From positions 204,524,690-204,588,689 of the forward strand of contig CP136069.1 in NCBI GenBank assembly GCA_032622095.1: 64,000 bases of DNA, given 5' to 3'. The position numbers and the translations under genes are program-made. Positions within the stretch are counted from its first letter, which is position 1. Every line of letters begins with the position of its first letter. The notes under the pieces are model-generated. The model was given only the letters and a program-made list of their open reading frames with translations. It had not been told where the DNA came from and searched no databases. This document shows positions 23,779-35,058 of the stretch, one piece after another. The stretch comes from Siphonodentalium dalli (Eukaryota; Mollusca; Scaphopoda; Gadilida; Siphonodentaliidae).

Positions 23779-24528
23779 TGTGTAACATGCATAACACATA
23801 TACAATATTTTATATAGAATTTCCAGACAAGGGTCCTCGATTCATATCTATTTTTACACCCTGTAATCTATATTAAACTTATAAAGCTGGGAAGACTTAG
23901 ACCATCTTTATATTTAGTTATCAGTTGGAAAAGTCAAATGCAGAGTGGCGGGCAACTAATAATTTCACGGTCGTGTGAGAGTCTGTAGTTTGAATAGGTG
24001 AATAGGTGCAGTTGGAACCTATTTTCCACCCCCCCCCCACAGCAAAGCTAGACGGTGATCGGACTTATTGGGGGGATTGACCGAAATCTGACAGTTCTAC
24101 CCATAACATGAGACAATTAATTCGCTGTATATCAGCACCGCGGTATCGGTTTATAATTACCGATCAGAATGTACTGCGAGTAATGCAATCAGTATTCAGC
24201 GCCAAAAGTATTAATCTGAGAATTCTCTGTAATACCTGATATACCTGTTATACCTATACTTGAATACTATACCTCACGGCGTATGAAATGTACCCGGTGC
24301 ATTATCCGCCCGCACACACAGATATACTTGCAGAGTACATCGATATTTAGAAAGTATACGTCACAAGTAAATCAGACAGGGGCGTATATGCAGTTTTTAC
24401 ACACAGGGGGGCTTGGGGGATATGTTGCGACGAGATATTCAGAGAATAAAGAATATAGGTAGAATCCTAGTATTGATGCTACCAATTTACACACTATACG
24501 GCAATATACACAAGATCAACGCTAAGGC

Positions 24529-24939
24529 TACGTTCATATGCTGGCAAGTTTGCACGGTATGTTTTTGCGGGTATTTCGTCATATAAAACCACATGGTGCC
24601 AGAATATGAACGGAGCCGTGCACATCGCATGCATCTCTATCAAAGCGAAATACATGAGATGTAGCATTTATCTTATTCAACTTGTAACAGTGCTATTGAA
24701 ATTTGCCTTCAAATACCTGTATGATTTATTCTTGCGACATAATTGCATGCTATTTAAAAGCAAATTCCGGTAGCATCGCTAAAGGTGGAACTACAGAGAT
24801 TGTATTTAGCAAGTAGTTAGCTGTGGTACAGATGCACTTTACGTGCTTGTTTCCGTTCATATTTTGGCATCATATCGTTTTCTACGATAAAATACATGCA
24901 AACCATACCGTGCAAACTTGCAGTGTATATATGAACGTA
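24529..24939. mobile_element. MITE, TIR TACGTTCATATGCTGGCAAG
   Basis: Ends TACGTTCATATGCTGGCAAG / TTTGCACGGTATG and complement. A second inner inverted pair (GGTGCCAGAATATGAACGGA / CCGTTCATATTTTGGCA) lies inside. Non-coding. Confidence 0.8.
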
Positions 24940-25005
24940 CACTAAATACAATAAGAAATGTCTATTCTCTATTCTTTATTTATATATATATAATAAATTC
25001 CCAGG

Positions 25006-25235
25006 ATAAACCTTGTCACTGAGTAGCGGCAATATTGGATCCGCCCAGGCCCGTTCGGTTGTTTTAGTCCTACGTGTCAACGTTCCGTGGTGACATTCCA
25101 TATAAGGAATTCATGCATATTCAAAAGCTCCATATATGGAATGCTACTCCAGAACTTTGACCTGTAGCACTAAAACCGCGGAACGGGGCTGGCTGGATGG
25201 ATCCAATATGGCCCCAACTCAGTGACAAGACTTAT
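25006..25235. repeat. Foldback element (single hairpin)
   Basis: Arms share ATAAACCTTGTCACTGAGT, AATATTGGATCC, GTTTTAGT and ATTCCATATA. The centre is AT-rich near 25120. No ORF. Confidence 0.8.
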
Positions 25236-25683
25236 TGAACCCTAATCATGAGTATACATGTACCGAAATCAGAATAACGAGATACTTGGTGCTAATCCTC
25301 AATCAACGAAAATACGATAACTTTAACAATTTAGCTGTTTTGATGAAGTAAATTCATGTGCCCGCTAATATACGTACAGCATCACGTATACCAATTATCA
25401 AGGTCGGTGTGGAATTCGATGAGCTGATGAAAATACCATGCCAATTATTAAATATGTTGAGGAAATATGACTGACAATGAATGTCAACACATCATCGCGT
25501 GTAGATGGGCGTTGCACGACGGCGAAGACATTTCATTTCAGGAATGTAAAAGACAAACTACACCCAAACAGTAAACATCATAATTATGGCATCGCAAAGC
25601 GCATCCTATATAATTATATCACATATAGCATTATTATACCATTGTCATTTATAGGTGTTATTTTGTTTCAAAATGTTCAAATG

Positions 25684-26039
25684 TTATATGAACATTTCCA
25701 TTGGATAACTACTCGTCAATGAATATTTAATATAGATATGGTTAAACTTATTCTCCGAAAATTTCCTATGGGATAACTATACTCGCCAATAAATATTTAC
25801 TATGGAAAGTGTTAAACTTGTTATCTGAACATTTCATATGGGATAACTATTCACCAATGATGCTTTAGTTTAGAATGGGTTAAACTTGAACATTTCCTAT
25901 GGGATAACTACTCATCAATGATGCTTCAGTGTATAAATGGTTAAAACTTATTACCTGAACATTTCCTGCGGGATAACTACTCATCAATGATGCTTTAGTA
26001 TAGAAATGGTTAAACTTATTATCTGAACGTTTCCTATAG
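25684..26039. repeat. About 66-bp tandem repeat, five copies
   Basis: Units contain GAACATTTCCTATGGGATAA, CTACTCATCAATGATGCTT and GGTTAAACTTATTATCT. The same unit reappears at 34860-35055 and 36555-36620, suggesting one original array later split by insertions. Confidence 0.85.
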
Positions 26040-26580
26040 CACTGAAAAAAAAAACTTAGTCATAGCCTTAGTCAACCCGTAACTTAGTTATTTTTGACTA
26101 ACTTAGCCAAAAGTAACTAAGTGTTACCTTAGTCACATCTTACTAATTCTTAGTTACTAAGGTTGACATTTTCGTGATTCAGTCATGCCGGCAAAACTCA
26201 ATAGTATACTTATCGGCGACATATTATACACGGCAATGACACCATACAGTATAACTGAATCTTAATCTGCTCCATACAGTATAACTGCTTTTTTCAATGT
26301 TTTGCACAAGTGAACGCAAACCGCCAATTGGCTTTAACCAAGAGTGCATCAGATAATGAAAAATTGCTTCGATGGATAGGATATGTTTGACTAACTTAGC
26401 CAAAAGTAACTAAGTTTGACCTTAGTCACATATTACTAATACTTAGTTACTTAGGTTAATATTTTCGTCAAAAAAAAAAATTAGTCATAGCCTTAGTCAA
26501 CCCGTAACTCAGTTATTTTTGACTAACTTAGCCAAAAGTAACATAATGACTAAGGCTATGACTAAGTTTTTTTTTCAGTG
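26040..26580. mobile_element. Foldback element with TTAGTCA/TGACTAA repeats
   Basis: TIR CACTGAAAAAAAAAACTTAG and complement at 26560-26580. It contains many TGACTAA/TTAGTCA heptamers (an AP-1-like sequence). Related to the near-perfect palindrome at 34570-34858. Confidence 0.85.
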
Positions 26581-26770
26581 TACATTTTATATGCATGTAC
26601 AACTACAAGAGAGGATATACGTGTACTAGTACTGCACTGTGCGCACCAGTGTAACTCACACGCTTCAATGTCAACAAATAGACAACAAACAATGTATATT
26701 ATATAATATCGCATTCATTCTGCGTTAATCGGGTCGGTACGTATATGGCGAGTACGTAATTTCGGTACGT

Positions 26771-28427
26771 ATAAAAGCCGAACACAACCGAACATAACCG
26801 AACACAAGTCCAAATAATGGGAAATATCACGAATAAAGTTCATAGGCATGTGCATTCATGTTCACACTATTACTATACGAAGTTTGGTGGAGTTCGGGCA
26901 AATAATAAGTGTTTTATTCGATATTTTGTAAAACGCGTTTTGTGTTCGGCATAGAAAAGCCGAACACAAGTTATAATTTTGTCGTGGATTAGTCTAACGG
27001 CTCTCTAGCTCTCTGATAATTAATATCTGACATGGTCACTAATCCGAAAGGCTTTAATTGTTGTTGATGGCGGTCTCTCACCTATTGTAGTTCAGTGTTT
27101 TGACAAATAGTTTCAGTGTTTGATGGCGCCTACTATTATAGAAACAACATGCTTTTGATAGGCCCCGTCGTGAAAGACAACGATTGTAAAAACGTCGAGT
27201 GACAAACAAGTTTTCCCGCTAGTACACATACCTTATGCACTCGTCACATGAAGCAAAACTTGGTGTAAACAATATTTATACACAATACAAAAGAAGATGA
27301 ATATTTTACAAAAATGCTAATGGGTGATTATGGGTGATTATGGGTGATTGGAAAGGGATGAGACAACAAGCCTGTTGTGGCTTTTTTTGTAATTAAGTCC
27401 TGTCCCAAAACGTGACGAGAATAATAATAATTACAAAAATAAATATTTATGTAACTTCATGGAAAGATTACAACTCAAAGTTTTTAACGTTTGACGATTC
27501 CGCAAAACGGGGCTATTGCCAAGAAGCCATGTCAGACTAAAAGAGTAAAGACATGCAAAACTAGATCAATCAACCCTAGCAAACATCAAAAAGTTTCTTG
27601 AGCGCAAAATAAATAATCTTTATTCCTTTCATATCACATTCCTGTCATATCAGAGACATATTTGAAAATAAAATAAGATCTTAAATTTCTGCATATCACA
27701 GCATATCAGACTTTTAAAAAGATACAATACGAAACGCTCTTTATTCGGGGCGTGCTGATATTTGTCCAGTATGATCCATCTAAACAACCATATTGTACGA
27801 ATGTACTTGTAATAATAACGGGGTGGGGGTAACATTTTAGTGAGAATGCAGACGAAAATGGACAACAATACGTTTTTCTCGCGAATAAAGCCTGCCAAAT
27901 CCCATCTGGCAGATATTACTTATCACCTATCAGCGGATAAACTAATCCACGAGACAGAAGTTTGTGTTCTGCTTTTCTATGCCGAACACAAACGCGTTAT
28001 ACAAAACATCTAACAAAACACTCATTATTGAAGCAAACTCCACCAAACTTCGTATAGTAATAGGTTGAACGTGAATACATATGTCTGAAGTTTACACGGT
28101 GTTCGTATATTTAGTAGACTCTATATAGAGTTATATATCTCAAACGGCAGCTAATGTCACATCATTCTATGTGTTAATTAATTACCGGTGACTGCATGAG
28201 TGTCGAACATAAGCTAGCTTGTGTTCGGCTTTTCTATGCCGAACACTAAACGCGTCTTACAAAATATCGATTAAAACACTTATTATTGGCCCAAACTCCA
28301 CCAAACTTCGTATATTTATAGTGTGAACATGAATACACATGCCTATGAACTTTATTCATGAAATTTCCTATTATTTGGACTTGTGTTCGGTTATGTTCGG
28401 TTGTGTTCGGTTGTGTTCGGCTTTTAT
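26771..28427. mobile_element. 1.66-kb foldback element, TIR TATAAAAGCCGAACACAACC
   Basis: About 200-bp inverted repeats (26771-26970 and 28225-28427) start with tandem CCGAACACAA/CCGAACATAA and share AAACTCCACCAAACTTCGTA. A third, partial arm copy is at about 27955-28065. No transposase recognised: the 82-residue ORF at 27650-27898 has no known domain. Class undetermined. Confidence 0.82.
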
Positions 28428-29156
28428 GAGCTCCCCGTAATTTTAACTCAAATTATTGTTTCTCCATTTTGTGGCCGACATTTTAATCACTAAAATCAGA
28501 GTGATTTAGACGTGAGATTGGCGTCGAACGAACTAAAAGAGACGACATATTACATAAATAACAACCATGGAGTATTTAGAGAGCGGATAAAATCAGGATA
28601 AAAGAGAAGTTATGAAAATAATCTGCGAACCGTTCATCGTGTATTGTTGAACTAATTATTCAGACTCAGTCAGAGCTCTGTTTTCATTCAACAAGTGGAC
28701 AATTTGTCAATAATGGTTTGATTCTTTATTCTACATGTGAAAGAACAGCGCCTGAAATATTTGCTGCCAAAATTAGATGTGTGACTGATGACTTCTTCAA
28801 GGTTACATGTACACAGTACAGTACATACGGTGTGGTGAACGTTTTTCGCAGTGGCATTGTGGACGAGCACCCTAGCCTAGGCTAAGGCCTAACTTGAACT
28901 TGATGTGCATTCCGGCTTGGTGGTCGAGGCTGTTACCTGTTCGATTGCGGACAGTTGTTAAAGACGGTCTGATTTCGGTTCCTTCGATAACCGGACAAGT
29001 TTATATTCTGCGAAAAAAAGGCTTATTAATCATTGACAATTTCCACTAAATTCATCGAGAGCAGAGATGCATGCCAATTAATCGATGAATCATGATATGA
29101 TCCTTTCAATCGAATCAATGGTCTGACAATGTCGTCTGATGTCAAGCAATAGTGAT
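28428..29156. other. Intergenic, nothing recognised
   Basis: Unique-looking AT-rich DNA between the foldback element and the retrotransposon 3' end. No coding or repeat signal that I can support. Confidence 0.4.
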
Positions 29157-29348
29157 GGTTGGTTGGTTGGTGTGTCTATGAAGTTCTTTAGAAGAGACTT
29201 CGCTCTGTAAGGTAGCTCCAAGGTCACTGGTGCAATTGAGCCCTCAATGCTTATTTCACTTTAGTGCTGTACACTGTTGCCAGAGTGTGTGACGTCAGAT
29301 GGTGCTGTAAAAAGAACAGTTCCATACAGTGAATGAAGCTGAGCTTTC

Positions 29349-32300
29349 TTATAGTGAAATGTTTGTATCACTGATGAACCGGAGTACTTCCATAAGAGTG
29401 TTTGGGTTGGTTTGGTAACCCACAAGTGTCTGAAGGTCCATTAATAAGTTTGTAGAATTGTTTTTTGTATCATTTGGAGAGGAAATGTTACTATACATGG
29501 CTTCTCTTTGTGTGGAATATAACTGGCAGTCAAAGAAGAAATGTTTAATAGTATCAGCACAACCACATGCACATTTTGGAGATTCTGATAAGCCTAGTTT
29601 GTGTTTGTGTGCATTAAGTAATGTATGTCCAATAATGATTCTGTTGATCATTATTTCAGTCTTTCTGTTAGGATGCTGCTTAGCCAGGAGACCCTTAAAG
29701 TCATGTTGAACGGAAGGAAACAGGTCGTATGAATGTCTGGCAGTTTCACTTAGATCCCATTTAAATTGCCATTTGTTTTTAACGACTTCAGATACAAACA
29801 ACTTGAATTCCTTTACAGATTTTCCGTCCGATGGTACAAGGTCCTTGTTTGAAATGTGTGTGTTTTTTGCTGCTTCTTTAGCAGCCTGATCGGCTAGTTC
29901 ATTGCCTTTAACACCAATATGACTGTTAGTCCATTTAATCTTGATAGATATTAAGGGCTTGAGGAGTTCCAATTGGTGAATTGTGTGCCAGCAGTCGCGT
30001 ATAATTGAATAAGATTTGTCACTAGGTTTGAATTCGAAAATGGATGTGATAGCCGATTGAGAGTCACATAATATGTGCGCAGTGTTAATTGAAGCTGATT
30101 TGGAACCTTCTAGAGTCATTTCTATGTGTTTTAATGCTAGAAGAATGCCCTTGATTTCAGCGCTATTGTTGAGACCATCAGTGTGAATGGTTTCCGAGAT
30201 AGTTATGGGTTCACTAAGAATACCGGATGGATAGATCACAGCGGATGCTCCACTAATAAGAGAGTTGGGAAAAGTAGAACCATCAGTGAAAATTATTATA
30301 TCTTGATCCAGAGTTTGCTCAAGATATGTTAAGATGTCCTTCACTGCATTGTCACGAGAAACTGATTTGGATGAGCAGGGTCCAATATCACCAGCTGGAG
30401 AGGCGTATATAGTGACACTGGGGTGAAAATTGTAGCACTCAAGTTCATATTGTGGTTCATCTATCACTTGAGTGAAGTTCTTGCTCAATAAATATTTATT
30501 GTCTTGGAACATCCTTTTTATAGGGGTTTCATATGATTTATTTATGGCACTGATTAGGAGCTGCTTCAGAGATGACTTATTGTTTTTTGATTTGAGCCTG
30601 AGGTACTCTAAACAGTTCATCTCCTTCATTTTGAGGAGAAGTGGTGGTGTGCTACATAAAACTTCCATTGCCTCTGTACTGGATGAATGAATAGCCCCAG
30701 TTGTGTTTAGTAGGGCAGATCTTTTAACATTCAAAAGCTCTTGGATTACACCCTCTTTAACGGTACACCATGATGGGTATCCATAAAGTAGAATGGGAAC
30801 TATAGCTGCTTTATACAGTCTAATAGATTTGTCCATGTTTATGCCGGATTCATTAACAAATTTCCCAATCTTGTATAGACCAGCACGAGCTTTTAAAACA
30901 GTTTTTTCAATGTGTGGTTTAAATGATAAATCACTATCAATAGTAACACCTAGAAGTTTTTTGTCGTTTATCAGTTCTATTGGTTTATTGTTTATGAACA
31001 CATTGGGTTTGAAATTCGCCGTGCAGTTATTCACAGGAGGGATGTGCATGAAGTCGGTTTTGTTGGTATTGAGACATAGGTGCCATCTGTTGCACCAAGA
31101 AGTGACTGATTGTAGGCATTCATTCATTTCTTTCTCTGCTTGTTTCGGGTCGTGGTTAGTGGTGATTATGGTAATATCATCGGAGTATCGGATAGTTTGC
31201 TCTGAACGACCAGACATAATGTTATCAGTATAGAGAGTGAACAGAATGGGACTGATGACAGATCCCTGTGGTGCCCCTATTTCAGTTGGAATCCAGTCGC
31301 TTTGGTATGTGTTTACAAAGTTTTTGCTCGTTCGGTTAGTTAGGAAGTTGTGGATATATTTTAGGATTCTTCCATCAAGGCCCTGTTGGAGGAGTTTATA
31401 TACAATGCCTTCTCTCATGATGGAGTCAAAAGCACCTTCAAAGTCAATATATGTGACAAGAGCATGCTTCCCTTCGTTTTTGGCTGTGATAAGGGATTCG
31501 GTTACTTCAACTAGTGCACTCGTGGTACTGCGGTGCTTACGATATGCATATTGGGCATCGTTCAGCCATTCGCTCGTCTCGCTTTTCCATATCAGTCTCC
31601 AAGTAATTATTTTCTCAAAAGTTTTACCAATTATAGAGCTCAAGCTGATTGGACGGTAGCACTTTTCAGAGTCGTACACTGATTTTCCGGGTTTTTTTAT
31701 GAAGATTTTATTGTCCTTTTTGAAGGCTGATGGAATGACACCTTGTACCCAGAAGTATTGAAATAACAGATGGATGCATTTAACCATGATGTCCCCATAT
31801 TTAGTGATCATTAGAGGATGAATATCATCCGGTCCAGGAGCAGAACTGTTGTTCATGGCTTTCAGAGCACTCAGCACTTCGCTTTCACTGATATCACTGT
31901 TTTCTGGTTTTCCTATGTTATTTTTGAGAATATTGTTGTTGTCAGTGATGTTAGTTTTAATTGAAGTATTTATTACTTCTTTCCACTGCATGTCAAAACC
32001 TGATGTATCTGCGTGTTTACGGTCTATGTGCACATATTGCAGTCTTTTTGATATGTCTTCATCAGAACGTGCATAGTCTTTATCACCATTTTGAATTTTA
32101 ATTGGCTGAATGGTGTTGTCTTGGTTGTGTTTATGATCGCTATTAAGTTGAATAAGTTTCCAGAAATCGCGTTGATTAGCTCTGCTTATTTTTTCACATG
32201 TTTGTTCCCAGTGTGTTGATTTTTCTTTCTCTATGGCTGATCGGAGTTCGCAAAGAGCATTGTCAAGAATGGCTTTATTGTGTGGGTCAGATCGTTTATG

Positions 32301-33251
32301 GAACATCTTATTCGCTTTTTTACATACAATTGATTTTAGTTTAATATCCTCGTTCCATACTTGTTTTGAATGTTTTGTGATGTGTTTTTTACCAATGTGG
32401 GTTTCTGCAGTGTTGAGAATAACTTTGCAGAAACTGTCGTATTTGGAGTCTGCTCCTTCAAATGTTTTGAACTGTGTACACCAGTTGTTTAATTCTTCGT
32501 TGATTGCAGATTTCCAGGCTGTCCAGTCACAGTTTTTGAAATTCCATAATGATTTATCTACGGATTGTATTGAATCTTTGAGCAAAAAAATTATTATGGA
32601 GTGGTCTGTGCGAACATACCCCTCCCGATCAATAAACCAAGTGGTTTCTACATTATCCAGACCACGTGAAAAAGTTATGTCAATAGCGCTATGGTATTCA
32701 TTTCTTGTCCAAGTGTATAAGCCGGCATTGTGTGTTTTGAGGTTGTGGCTGTCTGTTATATTGAGTAGAGTTTTTCCCATACGAGCCGATTGAGATTTCC
32801 TATTTAGCTTGCAGGTATCATTTTGCAATTCCCAGGCAATGTTCCTACAGTTGAAGTCGCCCAGCACTAGGAGTCTACTGTTGCGAAATTTGTCCAATGC
32901 TAGATTAAGTTTGAGGATATCTTTTATCTGTTTAGGCGGAATATATACATTGACGAGGACAAAACTGCCCGATGGATGCACTATTTCAGTCCAGATTGAT
33001 TCGATGTCAAGTTGTGGAATGTCTATTTGTATAAACTTGATACCAGGCCTGATGAGTGTGGCGACCCCACCACCACGCTTGCCCGTTGACCTATTTCGAA
33101 AGACAGAGTTCCAATTTAAGAAGTTAATGGATTTATTTTTGTTCCACGTTTCCTGGATGCAAACTATGTCGACATTATTCTTCTTGACATAATTTTCCAA
33201 GAGAGTACAAGAGGTGTTGAGAGAGTTAATGTTTATTTGTATAATTTTCAT
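29349..33251 (-). CDS. Retrotransposon ORF2: endonuclease, reverse transcriptase, RNase H
   Basis: 1300 residues, no internal stop, ATG start at 33251. Order of domains: AP-endonuclease-like domain at about 1-222, with E34 (CIQETW), GDFN at 131-134, D191 and DH at 216-217; it nicks the target DNA. Reverse transcriptase at about 470-780: YRPISL near 532, YIDFEGAFD with D603, GAPQGSVISP from 659, and catalytic YSDD at 689-692. RNase H at about 985-1125: D990 (TDGS), E1032, D1063 (CDSQ), H1111 and D1121 (NELAD). A C-terminal Cys/His cluster follows (C1227, C1229, C1231, H1237, C1242). All key residues are present, so the protein could be active. The antisense + strand ORFs in this interval are shadows. 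Confidence 0.95.
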   Translation of the reverse strand: MKIIQININSLNTSCTLLENYVKKNNVDIVCIQETWNKNKSINFLNWNSVFRNRSTGKRGGGVATLIRPGIKFIQIDIPQLDIESIWTEIVHPSGSFVLVNVYIPPKQIKDILKLNLALDKFRNSRLLVLGDFNCRNIAWELQNDTCKLNRKSQSARMGKTLLNITDSHNLKTHNAGLYTWTRNEYHSAIDITFSRGLDNVETTWFIDREGYVRTDHSIIIFLLKDSIQSVDKSLWNFKNCDWTAWKSAINEELNNWCTQFKTFEGADSKYDSFCKVILNTAETHIGKKHITKHSKQVWNEDIKLKSIVCKKANKMFHKRSDPHNKAILDNALCELRSAIEKEKSTHWEQTCEKISRANQRDFWKLIQLNSDHKHNQDNTIQPIKIQNGDKDYARSDEDISKRLQYVHIDRKHADTSGFDMQWKEVINTSIKTNITDNNNILKNNIGKPENSDISESEVLSALKAMNNSSAPGPDDIHPLMITKYGDIMVKCIHLLFQYFWVQGVIPSAFKKDNKIFIKKPGKSVYDSEKCYRPISLSSIIGKTFEKIITWRLIWKSETSEWLNDAQYAYRKHRSTTSALVEVTESLITAKNEGKHALVTYIDFEGAFDSIMREGIVYKLLQQGLDGRILKYIHNFLTNRTSKNFVNTYQSDWIPTEIGAPQGSVISPILFTLYTDNIMSGRSEQTIRYSDDITIITTNHDPKQAEKEMNECLQSVTSWCNRWHLCLNTNKTDFMHIPPVNNCTANFKPNVFINNKPIELINDKKLLGVTIDSDLSFKPHIEKTVLKARAGLYKIGKFVNESGINMDKSIRLYKAAIVPILLYGYPSWCTVKEGVIQELLNVKRSALLNTTGAIHSSSTEAMEVLCSTPPLLLKMKEMNCLEYLRLKSKNNKSSLKQLLISAINKSYETPIKRMFQDNKYLLSKNFTQVIDEPQYELECYNFHPSVTIYASPAGDIGPCSSKSVSRDNAVKDILTYLEQTLDQDIIIFTDGSTFPNSLISGASAVIYPSGILSEPITISETIHTDGLNNSAEIKGILLALKHIEMTLEGSKSASINTAHILCDSQSAITSIFEFKPSDKSYSIIRDCWHTIHQLELLKPLISIKIKWTNSHIGVKGNELADQAAKEAAKNTHISNKDLVPSDGKSVKEFKLFVSEVVKNKWQFKWDLSETARHSYDLFPSVQHDFKGLLAKQHPNRKTEIMINRIIIGHTLLNAHKHKLGLSESPKCACGCADTIKHFFFDCQLYSTQREAMYSNISSPNDTKNNSTNLLMDLQTLVGYQTNPNTLMEVLRFISDTNISL

Positions 33252-33267
33252 TTTGGCTAACTGGGAT

Positions 33268-33999
33268 TTAGAAGCACAGTTGGCTGCGTTTCAGCAGTAG
33301 GGTTTGATATTCTGTGAATTTTGGGCAAGTCCTTGAACGTGCATCATGTTTTCCTGAACAGTTTATGCAGCAAGGAAAAAGGCTGTTACAATCTTTTACA
33401 TCGTGAGAGCTGCTCGTACATTTGGCACATGTGGGTTTATTCATACAGAGAGCTGAAATGTGACCAAAGCGTTGACATTTAAAGCAACGAATGGGTTTTA
33501 TCTGATTGTATTGTTCGCACTGATACTGTTTGTCAAGAATGTTAACACCGTTTAACAGACATCTGTCAGTAAAATATTTGTCAGAGGCTGTGATTTTGAT
33601 TATGCGCATTTGTTTGCCGGTGTCTGTGAAACAATATCTTTTAACTTCAGTTTTGATATTGTATTCATTTTCAATAGATTGTTGAATATCCTGAGAATCA
33701 ATTTTAACGTTGATGTTTTTAACGATGATTGATTTGCCTTCCGAAGGACTATGGGCTTTTAAAGTTCCACCACTGTTGTTGAAAGCATTGTGAGGCCATT
33801 CCTGTTTGAGAAGTTTAGCAGATTCTTTGTCTTTTACATGAACGGCAATTCCACCTCTGGGAAGGGAATAGGCATATTCTATATTCACTAGAGGCTTGAA
33901 TTTATTAATCTCTTTCTTAATGCTAGAGGAGTTTTGAAAGAGTTTTGGTTCTGTGAGTTTGTCGATTATGATGATATTAGACTCTGACCCTTGTGACAC
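33268..33999 (-). CDS. Retrotransposon ORF1: gag-like RNA-binding protein with zinc knuckles
   Basis: 243 residues if read from the GTG at 33999. Three zinc knuckles lie near the C-terminus: C172-C175-H180-C185, C191-C194-H199-C204, and a variant C211-C214-H218-C225. An upstream segment (about residues 45-140, LPRGGIAVHVKDKESA and following) looks like the domain that precedes the knuckles in many non-LTR gag proteins. The protein would bind element RNA and form the retrotransposition particle. There is no in-frame ATG between the upstream TGA and the conserved region, so the true start may be non-ATG, or the copy may be truncated or mutated at the 5' end. Confidence 0.88.
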   Translation of the reverse strand: MSQGSESNIIIIDKLTEPKLFQNSSSIKKEINKFKPLVNIEYAYSLPRGGIAVHVKDKESAKLLKQEWPHNAFNNSGGTLKAHSPSEGKSIIVKNINVKIDSQDIQQSIENEYNIKTEVKRYCFTDTGKQMRIIKITASDKYFTDRCLLNGVNILDKQYQCEQYNQIKPIRCFKCQRFGHISALCMNKPTCAKCTSSSHDVKDCNSLFPCCINCSGKHDARSRTCPKFTEYQTLLLKRSQLCF

Positions 34000-34167
34000 T
34001 TTTACTTGACTGAGTTTGTCGTCGACTTTCCCTGCAGAGATGATTGTGACAATAATATCAACGTCTCAACGAGCAGCTACATGTGTATTAATATTATAAT
34101 GTTGAAAATGCAGTTCATGACAGTACTTGTTCAGAATCTAATTCTTTCAGAGCACATCAATATGATC

Positions 34168-34290
34168 GACATGCATGTACAAGTTCTACAAGAGAGGACA
34201 TACGTGTACTACTAGTAGTACTGTAGTGTGCGCACCAGTGTAACTCACACGAGGTTCAATGTCAACAAATAGACAAACAACAATGAAACC
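34168..34290. repeat. Duplicate of 26586-26710
   Basis: Shares ACAAGAGAGGA, ATACGTGTACT and GTGCGCACCAGTGTAACTCA with 26586-26710. Together with the flanking 66-bp repeat and TTAGTCA elements on both sides, this points to an old segmental duplication later opened by the retrotransposon and the 1.66-kb foldback. Confidence 0.8.
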
Positions 34291-34569
34291 GATGCTGTGT
34301 CGTGATGGATGATCACATTGTTTTAATAGTTAATAAAATTTATTTTTATACCTGTAAGTCATTATTTTCAGTTATTTTAATCTGCAGTTGCGATGTTCAG
34401 CTGAGATTGCAGGGCTATGATACCCCCAATAATTAGGTCCAATTAAATGTACTAATGTTTACAGTGATGACATAGTCAAGCCGTAGTTATTTCTGACTAA
34501 GGCCTTAGTTATTTCTGACTAAGGCCTTAGTCATTTCTGACTAAGGCCTTATATTATATGTTATATCTA

Positions 34570-34858
34570 CACTGAAAAAAAACTTAGTCAAAAGTAACTA
34601 AGTTACCTTAGTCAGAACCCCCGTCTCAAAACTAACTAGCTTAGCTTAGTCAGAAATGACTAAGGTTGCCCTTAGTCATTTCTGACTAAGGTCTGACTAA
34701 GATTGCCCTTAGTCATTTCTGACTAAGGCCTTAGACCTTAGTCAGAAATGACTAAGGGCAACCTTAGTCATTTCTGACTAAGCTAAGCTAGTTAGTTTTG
34801 AGACGGGGGTTCTGACTAAGGTAACTTAGTTACTTTTAACTAAGTTTTTTTTTTCAGA
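34570..34858. mobile_element. Near-perfect 289-bp palindrome with TTAGTCA/TGACTAA repeats
   Basis: Begins CACTGAAAAAAAACTTAGTC and ends with the complement (one end slightly changed, CAGAGG). Arms of about 140 bp include CAGAACCCCCGTCTCAAAAC and TTAGTCATTTCTGACTAAGG. About twenty TGACTAA/TTAGTCA motifs. Confidence 0.9.
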
Positions 34859-34859
34859 G

Positions 34860-35058
34860 GTGATAACTACTCACCAATGATGATTTAGTATAGAATGGGT
34901 TGAACTTATTATCTGAACATTTCCTATGGGATAACTACCCATCAATGATGATTCAGTGTATATATAAAGGGTTAAAACTTATTTCCTCAACATTTCCTCA
35001 TGGGATAACTACTCATTAATTATGCTTTAGTATAGGTATGTTGAACTTATATTATTAT
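34860..35058. repeat. 66-bp tandem repeat, about three copies
   Basis: GGGATAACTACCCATCAATG and CATTTCCTATGGG units as at 25684-26039. Confidence 0.85.

Larger units (their letters stand above)
29157..34165 (-). mobile_element. Non-LTR retrotransposon, I-clade-like, near full length
   Basis: Two ORFs in order on the - strand (ORF1 33999-33268, ORF2 33251-29349, 16 nt apart), then about 190 nt of 3' UTR ending in (AACC)n, which reads (GGTT)n at 29157-29170 on the + strand. There are no LTRs. ORF2 with APE-type endonuclease, reverse transcriptase and RNase H, and ORF1 with zinc knuckles, is the I/Jockey-group layout; the RNase H points to the I clade, which is known in molluscs. Both ORFs are uninterrupted, so the copy is young. 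The 5' boundary is not certain; 34168 begins a segment duplicated from 26586, so the element should end before that. Confidence 0.9.

Noticed and set aside
29458-33192. Several + strand ORFs of 70-186 residues
   Set aside because: All lie antisense to the retrotransposon ORF2 and have no domain of their own.
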